This document shows positions 27,402 to 33,775 of a stretch of 33,775 bases of DNA, piece by piece. Position 1 is the stretch's first letter, and the number at the start of each line of letters is the position of its first letter. The position numbers were made by a program, and so were the translations under genes. A model generated the notes under the pieces. The model searched no databases and was not told where the DNA came from. It saw only the letters and a list, made by a program, of their open reading frames with translations. Origin of the DNA: a virus; the IMG/VR virus record IMGVR_UViG_3300025892_000068, positions 1-33,775 of that record. The stretch is one strand, 5' to 3'.

Positions 27402-28334
27402 ATGAATTTAGTACTTGACTTTACGGCTTGCATAGAAGATGATTGCAATAGCATTGAATTTTGTGATACAACTTGTGTCTATGACCCATTGCTTCCAGCT
27501 AACTGTTGTGATGGATATGGAGTTTTAGATAACCCAACTACATACGATACAAATTATACACGTTTTAATTGGACTTCTCCTGATGGAGAGGTAATGACTA
27601 ATTTAGATTTAAACTGGAAAAGAGGCTCTAAGTCTTATATTGTTTTTGAGATTACAAATGCAAGTACAGGTATTTTAATTGTTGATTTTGATAATGTAAT
27701 AATAGGCTCTGTTATTGCAGTTACTGATAAAGATATTACAACTCAATTAATGGTTAATAGCATAAACAGTAATACTGCTACTACTGGATGGGTTGCTGAA
27801 ACAAGACCAAATTCAGCAAACTTCTCAGCTCCTTTTATTGTAATCACTAATGTAAATTATGGTAATGTTTATAATAATAAACTATGCACTCTTACTGTTA
27901 GTGGAGATGTAACAACAAGTTTTTTAGATACTGAATATACTGCTTACGGAACAAATACAACAGAATGTTTTTGTATTACCCCTACGGACTTAGCAGAAGC
28001 TTCTACGTCAGGTAGTGTTGCGTTTAATTCATTTGCTGATGGTATTCATACAATTACTTATATAATATATGATAGTAATGATGATGAAGTTAGTAGGCAA
28101 ACTAAAAAGTTTTTGTTTATGTGTCATTTAATTAATGGAATAAAAGAGTTAATTACTTCTATGGCTAACGGAACTTGTGGTTGCAGTCATGATGAAGTTG
28201 ATGAAAGAATAATGAAATTAAGAATGATGATTGAGCAAGCTCAAGCTGAGTTCGATGAATGTTTATATGAATGTGCAAATGATACAGTTAAAAAGGCTTG
28301 TAAATTATTTGACAGAATTTGTTTAGGTTGTTAA
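27402..28334 (+). CDS. Cys-rich tail/fibre-associated structural protein
   Basis: The product is 310 residues. The N-terminus has an unusual cysteine cluster (CIEDDCNSIEFCDTTC, later NCCDGYG). The middle is beta-rich (FNWTSPDGEVMTNLDLNWK, SYIVFEITNAST, ADGIHTITYIIYDSNDDEV). The C-terminal ~70 residues are helical with paired cysteines (FMCHLINGIKELI, GTCGCSHDE, ECLYECANDTVKKACKLFD-like spacing, final CLGC). The pattern of beta domain plus Cys-rich helical tail recurs in the next gene. It follows the promoter directly. In this setting a tail or fibre-base protein is likely. The cysteines could bind metal or form disulphides after release; neither can be read from sequence alone. Confidence 0.6.
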   Translation: MNLVLDFTACIEDDCNSIEFCDTTCVYDPLLPANCCDGYGVLDNPTTYDTNYTRFNWTSPDGEVMTNLDLNWKRGSKSYIVFEITNASTGILIVDFDNVIIGSVIAVTDKDITTQLMVNSINSNTATTGWVAETRPNSANFSAPFIVITNVNYGNVYNNKLCTLTVSGDVTTSFLDTEYTAYGTNTTECFCITPTDLAEASTSGSVAFNSFADGIHTITYIIYDSNDDEVSRQTKKFLFMCHLINGIKELITSMANGTCGCSHDEVDERIMKLRMMIEQAQAEFDECLYECANDTVKKACKLFDRICLGC

Positions 28335-28337
28335 GAT

Positions 28338-28988
28338 ATGGCTGTTAATCAAATAATCATACCGAATTACGATGAAACACTTGCTTTCCTTTCGGGAGCA
28401 GTTCAGCATATAGAGAGTAGTCGGCCACCTACAGCGATAGACACTATCGATGATTACAATGGGCCATGTATTATTTTCAAGGGTTCTCCTGATTGTGGAA
28501 CAATATACTATGAAGATTATACTGTATATCCATCAGGAAGAGGTGCTGATGATTATAATTACGAGCAAAGTATATCTTTTATTTATAGAACTAAGTGTGG
28601 AGATACATTCACTTGTTCTCCACCAGAGGTTCTTGAAAAGAATGGAAGAACTTCTTTACAGACTGAATACGGTGATGGGAAGTATTGTGCTTTAATGACA
28701 ATGACTATTACCGAAGTAGCTAACCCATTAAATGTATTTGTTGATGAGTATGAGTATTGTGTAGAGATGTACTGTTGCCAGAATAAAGTAGAAACTCTTA
28801 AGATTGAGTTATTGAACTGTATGGCTGCTATCTCTTGTAAGATTGATGAATATAAAAATATTGGTAGAAACTTTACCAAACTAACTTCAAAGTATTTAAA
28901 GATGAGTAATCTTCTTTGGGTTATGAATAATAATTTAATTGATTGTGAAAGCTATAATACATTAGCTTGTTTATTTAAAAAGATTTAA
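28338..28988 (+). CDS. Second Cys-rich tail/fibre-associated protein
   Basis: The product is 216 residues. The first ~130 residues are beta-rich (NYEQSISFIYRTKCGDTF, MTMTITEVANPLNVFVDEYE). The last ~80 are helical with spaced cysteines (YCVEMYCCQNKVETLKIELL, NCMAAISCKIDEYKNIG, NLIDCESYNTLACLFKK). The order of parts matches the gene just upstream: a strand ending in an aromatic-Cys segment, then Cys-paired helices. The two may have arisen by duplication or share a partner. It starts three bases after the upstream stop (TAAGATATG) and one base before the next ATG, so it is part of the same operon. Function is inferred from position. Confidence 0.6.
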   Translation: MAVNQIIIPNYDETLAFLSGAVQHIESSRPPTAIDTIDDYNGPCIIFKGSPDCGTIYYEDYTVYPSGRGADDYNYEQSISFIYRTKCGDTFTCSPPEVLEKNGRTSLQTEYGDGKYCALMTMTITEVANPLNVFVDEYEYCVEMYCCQNKVETLKIELLNCMAAISCKIDEYKNIGRNFTKLTSKYLKMSNLLWVMNNNLIDCESYNTLACLFKKI

Positions 28989-28989
28989 T

Positions 28990-29640
28990 ATGTGTGTAAA
29001 TTGTGGTGTACCGAGTTGTTCAAGTTGTAATAAGACAAGTTTCCTTCCTGCCTATACGTCTGCTTTAAAGTATGATGGACCGGCTTTTGCTTGTTCTGGA
29101 AAGTCTGCTGTTAATTTTGAGATACCAACGTGTATAACGATGAATCAGATGCTAACTCAGATAATGGAAGCTATCTGTGCTAAGAATGGAGGAAGTGTTT
29201 TAGAAAGGGAAGTTGTTGAGATTACTGCTGACCAAGTGAAAGCTTTGCATACTGCACCTCAATTACTACTTGCTAATAGCGTTACCTCTGGTTATGATAT
29301 TCACAGTGTAATTATCAAAGCAAATCAAGTAACAACTGATTATACTTATACAACTCCAGCTGACCCTACTCAATTAGTGGTAAAAGCTATTTCTGTTGTT
29401 GACCCTTCTCCTGGTCAAACACTTTATACAACTGGTGTTTTCTTAGAAGGAATTAATGCAATCTACACTGCGGGAATTGGAAGAGTAGCTACTAAGATGG
29501 TTGAACCTGATGCGAGAACAGTTATCACTGGCAATGACCAAACGGGAATATGGCTTACTACTGGTGGTCCATCTCAAGCATTTACTCTTGGAGACCATAC
29601 GTTAACTGTTACTATACTGTATAGAGAACTTACAGCTTAA
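28990..29640 (+). CDS. Tail-fibre protein with Cys-rich N-terminal adaptor
   Basis: The product is 216 residues. The N-terminus MCVNCGVPSCSSC is followed by LKYDGPAFACSG and a helix with MNQMLTQIMEAICAKNGG. The next two genes have the same pattern, so this looks like a common attachment domain. From about residue 75 a helical connector (EREVVEITADQVKALHT) leads to a beta domain (SGYDIHSVIIKANQVTTDYT, FTLGDHTLTVTILYREL) that would face outward. Unlike its neighbours it has no collagen-like repeat. It is the first of three likely fibre paralogues. Similar Cys-start fibre proteins are common in Bacteroidota phages as far as I recall. The receptor is unknown. Confidence 0.68.
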   Translation: MCVNCGVPSCSSCNKTSFLPAYTSALKYDGPAFACSGKSAVNFEIPTCITMNQMLTQIMEAICAKNGGSVLEREVVEITADQVKALHTAPQLLLANSVTSGYDIHSVIIKANQVTTDYTYTTPADPTQLVVKAISVVDPSPGQTLYTTGVFLEGINAIYTAGIGRVATKMVEPDARTVITGNDQTGIWLTTGGPSQAFTLGDHTLTVTILYRELTA

Positions 29641-29659
29641 TTTAAAAAAAAAGAATATT

Positions 29660-30292
29660 ATGTGCGTAAAATGTGGAATAAATAGTTGTAATAGTTGTAG
29701 TGGTAAAAAATGTATACCATCTGTTACAGGAGATTTACTTTATAATGGATTAGATTTTATTTGTTCTGGCTACTTTTCATTTGATAATGGAGATTCATTA
29801 AATAGCATTATAGATACACTTGCTACACAAGTTTGTACTACGCTTATAAACGGAAGCCCTAAAGGTCCAACAGGAGATCAAGGCCCAGTAGGAAATCAAG
29901 GACCTCAAGGTATTCCAGGTGGTGCTGGCATTCAATTTGAATATTGGACTGAAATATCTTCAAGTAATACACAATGGCCTAAATTTCCACTAAACGATAT
30001 ACTTGCTTCACATACAGTTACTGCTGATGGAAATTATCAAGTTATGGCTACAGTTTTAATAGAACAAACATCATTAAGTGATGGAGGGTTTTATCTTAAT
30101 GCGGGTGGAGTAAATGTTCAGACATTACTTCCTATGAATAAGAATACTGTTGATTCTCAAATATCAACATTAGCAATTAATTGGAGAGGTGCTTTACTTA
30201 ATGGCCAATCTTTATCAATTCACGTTTATGGTTCCGGGCTAGGAGAAGTTAATTATACTCGTGGTGGTGCGTTTTTAATAAATAAAGAATAA
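29660..30292 (+). CDS. Collagen-like tail-fibre protein with Cys-rich adaptor
   Basis: The product is 210 residues. The adaptor is MCVKCGINSCNSCSG then LLYNGLDFICSG and a helix (SLNSIIDTLATQVC). Residues 69-92 form eight Gly-X-Y triplets (GPTGDQGPVGNQGPQGIPGG), a trimeric collagen-like stalk. The C-terminal ~115 residues are a beta domain (ASHTVTADGNYQVMATVLIE, GFYLNAGGVNVQ, INWRGALLNGQSLSIHVYGS) that resembles C1q/TNF-like heads. These form trimers on collagen stalks in other proteins. It follows a 19-base A-rich gap. A trimeric surface fibre is a confident reading; the ligand is not known. Confidence 0.75.
   Translation: MCVKCGINSCNSCSGKKCIPSVTGDLLYNGLDFICSGYFSFDNGDSLNSIIDTLATQVCTTLINGSPKGPTGDQGPVGNQGPQGIPGGAGIQFEYWTEISSSNTQWPKFPLNDILASHTVTADGNYQVMATVLIEQTSLSDGGFYLNAGGVNVQTLLPMNKNTVDSQISTLAINWRGALLNGQSLSIHVYGSGLGEVNYTRGGAFLINKE
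29864..29935 (+). repeat. Collagen-like Gly-X-Y repeat region
   Basis: Eight consecutive Gly-X-Y codon triplets lie between the adaptor and the beta head of the fibre protein. Such repeats vary in number between phage relatives by recombination or slippage in 9-base units. Confidence 0.75.
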
Positions 30293-30302
30293 ATTAAAAT
30301 CT

Positions 30303-30935
30303 ATGTGTAAAAAGTGTGGTATAGTTAATTCTAATTGCGGATGTAATTCTTCTTTTAATAACACTTCAAGCATTGTATTTGATAGTCAAGATTTTATTTG
30401 TCCAAATAATTTTGCTTTAATTTCCGGTGAATCATTAAATGAAATTATAAATACTCTTGCTGTTGGAGTGTGCACTAATGCTGATTTACCACCTAATCCG
30501 GGTGACAAAGGTCCTATTGGAGACCAAGGAATTGACGGTATTCAAGGAGTTCCTGGAAATCCTAATGGTGGTTTTGTTTATGAATATTTTAACACATATC
30601 CAACAAGCGGGTTTCAAGGTTTAACTCCTCCAATAGTTGTTTCTGGTAGCTCTCATATTGCAAGTGCTGATGGTCTTTATCAAATACATTCTATAATGTA
30701 TTTTCTTAGAGAACAATCTGCTGAAGTTAATTTAACTTTACTGATAAATGGAGTTATAGTTGACACTCTTGTTGTTGATAATCTTACTTCATTAAATGAA
30801 GTAACAAATTCATTTGTTTTTAATTGGCAAGGCAATGTTTTGTCTGGTCAAGTAATTGAAATGAAAGTTGAAGTAGTAAGCGTTAGAATTATATATTCTG
30901 GCGGTTCAATGCTTATAAATAGAATTGTTATATAA
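30303..30935 (+). CDS. Second collagen-like tail-fibre protein with Cys-rich adaptor
   Basis: The product is 210 residues, the same length as the gene before it and with the same plan. The adaptor is MCKKCGIVNSNCGC, then FDSQDFICP and a helix (GESLNEIINTLAVGVC). Residues 67-87 are seven Gly-X-Y triplets (GDKGPIGDQGIDGIQGVPG). The rest is a beta head (ASADGLYQIHSIMYFL, VNLTLLINGVIVDTL, FNWQGNVLSGQVIEMKVEVV). The head shares the xADGxYQ, NW(R/Q)G and LxGQ pattern of its neighbour but is otherwise diverged. This pairing suggests duplication followed by receptor-side change. It ends before an AT-rich gap holding a promoter-like box. Confidence 0.74.
   Translation: MCKKCGIVNSNCGCNSSFNNTSSIVFDSQDFICPNNFALISGESLNEIINTLAVGVCTNADLPPNPGDKGPIGDQGIDGIQGVPGNPNGGFVYEYFNTYPTSGFQGLTPPIVVSGSSHIASADGLYQIHSIMYFLREQSAEVNLTLLINGVIVDTLVVDNLTSLNEVTNSFVFNWQGNVLSGQVIEMKVEVVSVRIIYSGGSMLINRIVI
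30501..30563 (+). repeat. Collagen-like Gly-X-Y repeat region
   Basis: Seven Gly-X-Y triplets in the second collagen-like fibre protein, one fewer than in its upstream paralogue and with more acidic X/Y residues. Confidence 0.7.
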
Positions 30936-30954
30936 AATAATAATTAATTTTTTA

Positions 30955-30962
30955 TATATTTG
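30955..30962 (+). promoter_or_regulatory. Candidate -7 box of a Bacteroidota-type promoter
   Basis: TATATTTG fits TAnnTTTG and would place the start of transcription roughly 15-20 bases before ATG 30985. No TTTG lies at the expected -33 spacing, so the match is half complete. It sits in the 49-base gap between the fibre genes and the lysis pair, where a separate promoter would make sense. Confidence 0.35.
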
Positions 30963-30984
30963 ATAAACTTTAAAAAGATAAGTA

Positions 30985-31449
30985 ATGAAAGAAAATGGTA
31001 AAGTAACAAATGCTGACACAAATATGTTAGCACACGCAATTGGAGATTTAATTAATAGTGTTCCTTCTATGAAGATAGGAGTTCTTACATATTTTAAAAA
31101 CATTCAAAAAAAGCTTGATAAGATTAATAAGTTAGCTTTTGATGAACAAACTAAAATATTAAAGAAACATGTTAAGCTTGATAGTAATGGTGGGTGGGTA
31201 CTAACTGAACCTACTCAAGAAGAAATTATGGAGGGAATACAGCCTGAATATGTTTATAAGAACGCTGATGGTCGTGAAAAAGCTGAAGCTGAGATGAAAA
31301 AACTTTTTGGAAAAAATATTACTACAGAATTTAAGAAAATTAATCCTCGTTTAATTGAGAATTTAGATATTGTTCCGGCAAAAAATCCAAAGTTTTCTGT
31401 TATAATGGAAATGCTTTTTGAAGAAGAAGTAGAAATGGAAATAGTGTAA
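30985..31449 (+). CDS. Small helical protein upstream of endolysin, role unknown
   Basis: The product is 154 residues. It is mostly helical and charged: DTNMLAHAIGDLINSVPSMK, then YFKNIQKKLDKINKLAF, an EEIMEGIQPEYVYK centre, and an acidic end (EMLFEEEVEMEIV). There is no membrane segment, so it is not a classic holin or spanin. The overall plan (N-terminal helix, LPxK-like turn, long helix, EExxxL C-terminal part) recalls small phage proteins grouped as DUF1617-like, but I cannot confirm that. Its stop overlaps the endolysin start (TAATG), so their translation is probably coupled. It could be a tail accessory or a regulator of lysis. Confidence 0.55.
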   Translation: MKENGKVTNADTNMLAHAIGDLINSVPSMKIGVLTYFKNIQKKLDKINKLAFDEQTKILKKHVKLDSNGGWVLTEPTQEEIMEGIQPEYVYKNADGREKAEAEMKKLFGKNITTEFKKINPRLIENLDIVPAKNPKFSVIMEMLFEEEVEMEIV

Positions 31450-32255
31450 TGAGTTTAACAAGAGAAGATTATTTACAAGAGCTAATAGTTCCTACCCTTA
31501 CGATAAGTAAGGGTGGGGATTCTTTTTATGCTAAAAAGATTCAGGAGTGGATTAATCTTCATAAGTATCATACACAAGGATTTAATTTAAGTATTGGAAT
31601 AGATGGAGATTATGGTAGAATTACCGAGTCTGCTGTTGAAGATTTTCAAGAGATTAAAGGTCTTGATATTACGGGAGAAGTTAATGCTCTTACGTGGATG
31701 CAATTAGTTTCTCCAATGCAAAAAGCTTTTTCTAAGATTAACTGCTCTTATGAATTTAATTTAAAAGATGTAGCGTTAGCTTATGCTAAACAATTTGTTA
31801 ATCAACATCCTACGGAGATTGGAAATAATACAGGCCCTTGGGTTCGTGCTTTTATGAAGGGTAAAGAGGGTGATTGGGCTGCTTGGTGTTGTGGTTCAAT
31901 TTGTACTGCCATAGACCATGCGGCTAATTCTTTAGAAAAGTCAATGGATATTTGGTTTGAGTGGGATTGGTCTTGTGAAAAACTAAGAAAAAAAGCAATT
32001 AAAGGTGACAATACAACCTATATGACAGAGAAAGAAGTCAAAGAAAAGTATTCAGAAATAGAACCCGGTGATCTTTTTCTCGTAATGAGTAGAGGTAGGG
32101 CAAGGCATATTGGTATCGTAGAAGAAATGAAAGGAGACATCATGTGTACCATTGAAGGTAACACTAATGATGAAGGCTCAAGAGAAGGATATGAATTTGT
32201 TAGAAGAAAACGAAAAACTAATAAAGGTATTTACTCAATTATAAAACTACAATAA
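31449..32255 (+). CDS. Endolysin: PG-binding domain plus CHAP/NlpC-like peptidase
   Basis: The product is 268 residues. Residues about 15-92 form a PG_binding_1-type domain (FYAKKIQEWINLH, IGIDGDYGRITESAVEDFQ, GEVNALTWMQLV). Residues about 105-265 resemble the TIGR02594/CHAP-like cysteine peptidase family: WAAWCC with candidate nucleophile Cys147, PGDLFLVM, ARHIGIVEE with His220, and TIEGNTND with Asn238 as the probable third residue. It would cut peptidoglycan cross-links or amide bonds at lysis. No signal peptide is seen, so release needs a holin not present in this window. It starts within the upstream stop. A terminator-like hairpin lies at codons 15-26. Confidence 0.8.
   Translation: MSLTREDYLQELIVPTLTISKGGDSFYAKKIQEWINLHKYHTQGFNLSIGIDGDYGRITESAVEDFQEIKGLDITGEVNALTWMQLVSPMQKAFSKINCSYEFNLKDVALAYAKQFVNQHPTEIGNNTGPWVRAFMKGKEGDWAAWCCGSICTAIDHAANSLEKSMDIWFEWDWSCEKLRKKAIKGDNTTYMTEKEVKEKYSEIEPGDLFLVMSRGRARHIGIVEEMKGDIMCTIEGNTNDEGSREGYEFVRRKRKTNKGIYSIIKLQ
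31491..31527 (+). terminator. Intragenic terminator-like hairpin in endolysin start
   Basis: CCTACCCTTAC (31491-31501) pairs with GTAAGGGTGGG (31507-31517) over 11 positions with one G-U pair and a five-base GATAA loop. TTCTTTTT follows from 31520. The shape is that of an intrinsic terminator, but it lies inside the reading frame about 45 bases after the ATG. If transcription outran translation, it would stop early. Confidence 0.5.
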
Positions 32256-32256
32256 C

Positions 32257-32634
32257 ATGGCTGAAAATCTAAGAAGAAGTCCAAGTACTAAACAAGAATT
32301 ACTACTATCGGATATATATAATGCAATTAAAGGAGCTGGTGGTGGTGGTGGTGGAGATGCTACTGAAGCGACACAGTTATTGGTTAAAACAGCTGTTCAA
32401 GATTCTGCTCCAGAAGCCACAGTATTAGTTTCATCTTCCACTACAGGACCGGGAACAATACCCGCAGGAAGTAAGGCTGCAACTATTTATATAGATGGAT
32501 CAGGAGGATCAATAAATCATGTCCCAAGACCAGATGGTTGGTCACAATCTTTTGAATTTAATAATGATACATTGCCTGTTATAACTTACGATGGTGGGGG
32601 AACAGCTACAATGTATGTAGATATACTAACGTAA
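32257..32634 (+). CDS. Small tail-adaptor-like protein with poly-Gly hinge
   Basis: The product is 125 residues. The N-terminus (SPSTKQELLLSDIYNAIKGA) is a short helix, followed by six glycines (positions 32338-32355) and then a helix (DATEATQLLVKTAVQD). The last ~75 residues form a beta domain (TVLVSSSTTGPGTIPAGSKA, ATIYIDGSGGSI, TMYVDIL). The plan of helix, Gly hinge and small beta head is common in fibre-base proteins of Bacteroidota phages as far as I recall. It starts one base after the endolysin stop, and the next gene starts one base after its own stop. A fibre adaptor is the best guess. Confidence 0.55.
   Translation: MAENLRRSPSTKQELLLSDIYNAIKGAGGGGGGDATEATQLLVKTAVQDSAPEATVLVSSSTTGPGTIPAGSKAATIYIDGSGGSINHVPRPDGWSQSFEFNNDTLPVITYDGGGTATMYVDILT
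32338..32355 (+). repeat. GGT microsatellite encoding poly-Gly hinge
   Basis: Five GGT codons followed by GGA encode six glycines in the 125-residue protein. Slippage by whole codons would change hinge length without breaking the frame. Confidence 0.7.
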
Positions 32635-32635
32635 T

Positions 32636-33016
32636 ATGTTTGGAACAGTAACAAGATTAAATACTACCACAGCAACAATAACTAAGGTTGCTCATGGTTT
32701 AAGCTTACCGGGTACGGATAAGTTAATGGCTATATATGTTGATACAGCTACAGGAAACTTACTCCCTTCAGATTCAACAGACGTTACTAAGCAGAAAGCT
32801 TTATTTGTAACTGATATAGTTACTGTTGATATTGTAAAAGTACAGACCACTGGATTCTTTATATCAACTGCACATGGCTATACAGTAGGAGAATATTACT
32901 ACGTAACAGATGCTGGTGATGGAGGGTTTTCAACTACACCAGGAACATTAAATGATGTAGGATTCTTGGTACTTGATGCTAACACTTTAATTTTAATAGA
33001 CAATAGAGAATTATAA
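32636..33016 (+). CDS. Small beta-rich tail/fibre protein with two related halves
   Basis: The product is 126 residues and almost all beta strand. Two parts look alike: VAHGLSLPGTDKLMAIYVD near residues 18-36 and TAHGYTVGEYYYVTDAG near 78-94, each a (V/T)AHG turn followed by a strand. The C-terminus ends in VLDANTLILIDNREL. This repeated HG-turn is typical of small fibre or baseplate proteins in phages of this host group, as I recall. It overlaps the next start by one base (TAATG). The final gene is a LamG adhesin, so a chaperone or base protein for that adhesin is plausible but unproved. Confidence 0.55.
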   Translation: MFGTVTRLNTTTATITKVAHGLSLPGTDKLMAIYVDTATGNLLPSDSTDVTKQKALFVTDIVTVDIVKVQTTGFFISTAHGYTVGEYYYVTDAGDGGFSTTPGTLNDVGFLVLDANTLILIDNREL

Positions 33017-33775
33017 TGTTTATTCAAAGACCATATAATCGTTTTGAGATAGAAATAGAAGATGCACCTCCTTTCGTTAACACCTATTCACTAGATTATG
33101 ACGGAGTGGATGACTATGTTGAACTTGGCTCATTGTCACACCTACAAAATGCAACAGAGTACTCTATTTCTAGTTGGTTTAAATCACCTTTAAACAATTT
33201 ATATCAAGTTATTTGGGGGTGGTTTGATGGCGCTGATGGTTATTTACAATTATTGCTAATTTCTGATGGGTCATTTGTTGTTTACAATTACAGAACCTCT
33301 ACCGCTTATGGGTTAAGTGCAACGGGTCTTGTTTCTGCTGATACTTGGTATAATGCGCTTGTAGTTTTTGATGGTGGTGGTGCAACAAATTCCGATAGAT
33401 TAAAGCTTTATATTAATGGCAATCCAATTACTTTGACTTATACGGGTACAATTCCAACGCAAACGGGAACAATGCTAGTTAACACAATGTGGTTAGGAGC
33501 AAGTAATAGCCCTAATTTTTGGGGATTAGAAGGTAATATTGATGAAGTAAGTATTTTTGATAGTGCTATTTCTATTGGAGATGTATGGGATGGGAGCGGT
33601 CAACCAACAGACCTAAGCCTTTTATCAACTCCTCCGATAAATTGGTACAGAAACGGAGATAACGGTGCTTACAAATCACCACAATGGCTTATACCTAATA
33701 ATGAGAATAAAGACAAAGTTTCAAATTATTCATATCAATTTGAAGGAATCAATTCACGAGAAATGAGTGTCGGGA
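33016..33775 (+). CDS. LamG-type adhesin, 5' part (runs off window)
   Basis: An open frame from ATG 33016 continues past the right edge, giving about 253 residues. Residues about 25-185 fit a LamG/concanavalin-like fold: SLDYDGVDDYVELG, YSISSWFKSP, WYNALVVFDGGG, LKLYINGNPITLTYTG, LWLGAS-type strand and NIDEVSIFDSAIS. A second such unit seems to begin near residue 238 (YSYQFEGINSREMSVG). Tandem LamG domains in phage tail proteins usually bind sugars on the cell surface. It overlaps the upstream stop by one base. The full length and any enzyme domain beyond the edge cannot be seen. Confidence 0.7.
   Translation, partial: MFIQRPYNRFEIEIEDAPPFVNTYSLDYDGVDDYVELGSLSHLQNATEYSISSWFKSPLNNLYQVIWGWFDGADGYLQLLLISDGSFVVYNYRTSTAYGLSATGLVSADTWYNALVVFDGGGATNSDRLKLYINGNPITLTYTGTIPTQTGTMLVNTMWLGASNSPNFWGLEGNIDEVSIFDSAISIGDVWDGSGQPTDLSLLSTPPINWYRNGDNGAYKSPQWLIPNNENKDKVSNYSYQFEGINSREMSVG

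Noticed and set aside
28450-28879. Nested + and - frames inside the 216-residue Cys-rich gene
   Set aside because: Both overlap a gene that fits the operon spacing at each end; neither has a sensible start context or motif.
1-33775. Stop-codon reassignment as found in some crAss-like phages
   Set aside because: TAG and TAA both end genes at sensible positions (for example TAG at 1113, 2629 and 3134), and long frames contain no in-frame TGA.

Overview
The window looks like the late structural and tail module of a crAss-like phage (order Crassvirales) infecting a Bacteroidota host. The reasons are: an AT-rich, C-poor coding strand; every gene on the + strand with almost no spacing; a run of neck/ring-type proteins followed by a ~1,450-residue P22-gp10-like muzzle (tail stabilisation) protein; a block of very large probable virion cargo proteins, one carrying the RNA polymerase signature ADxDGD; Cys-rich and collagen-like fibres; and a Bacteroidota-type promoter (TTTG-N19-TAnnTTTG). 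TAA and TAG both end genes and long frames contain no in-frame TGA, so nothing suggests stop-codon reassignment. No host chromosomal genes, tRNAs, CRISPR arrays, insertion sequences or integration genes are visible. The family assignment comes from recognising motifs by eye, not from a database search.

Layout: (1) 1-4320, neck and ring genes: a truncated gene end, a 212-residue ring-type protein, a small basic protein with a SAP/HeH-like helical motif, a 229-residue beta-rich protein set off by a strong terminator, then three further conserved structural proteins. (2) 4320-8681, muzzle protein. (3) 8681-27364, cargo: a 258-residue Gly-rich protein, an 882-residue protein with an N-terminal glucosaminidase domain, a 524-residue protein, a giant ~3,418-residue protein combining Gly-zipper segments, an HExxH zincin-type site and an RNA polymerase core, and a 1,132-residue protein with a second zincin-type site and a hydrophobic C-terminus. 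(4) 27366-30935, a promoter and five Cys-rich tail or fibre proteins, two of them collagen-like. (5) 30955-32255, a second promoter candidate, a small unknown protein and an endolysin (PG-binding plus CHAP/NlpC-like) with a terminator-like hairpin near its start. (6) 32257 to the end, two small adaptor-like proteins and the start of a LamG-type adhesin that leaves the window.

How they may work together (inference from family knowledge): ring and muzzle proteins build the short tail, through which cargo proteins enter the cell. The glucosaminidase would open peptidoglycan, Gly-zipper proteins may help cross the envelope, the vRNAP would transcribe early genes, and the zincins may process the cargo or host proteins. 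Fibres and the LamG protein would bind the cell surface, and the endolysin acts at lysis. Many genes overlap as TAATG or ATGAGTAA, pointing to translational coupling. The only gaps with visible signals are short (about 1114-1175, 1866-1930, 27365-27401, 30936-30984). No stretch over 300 bases lacks a gene.
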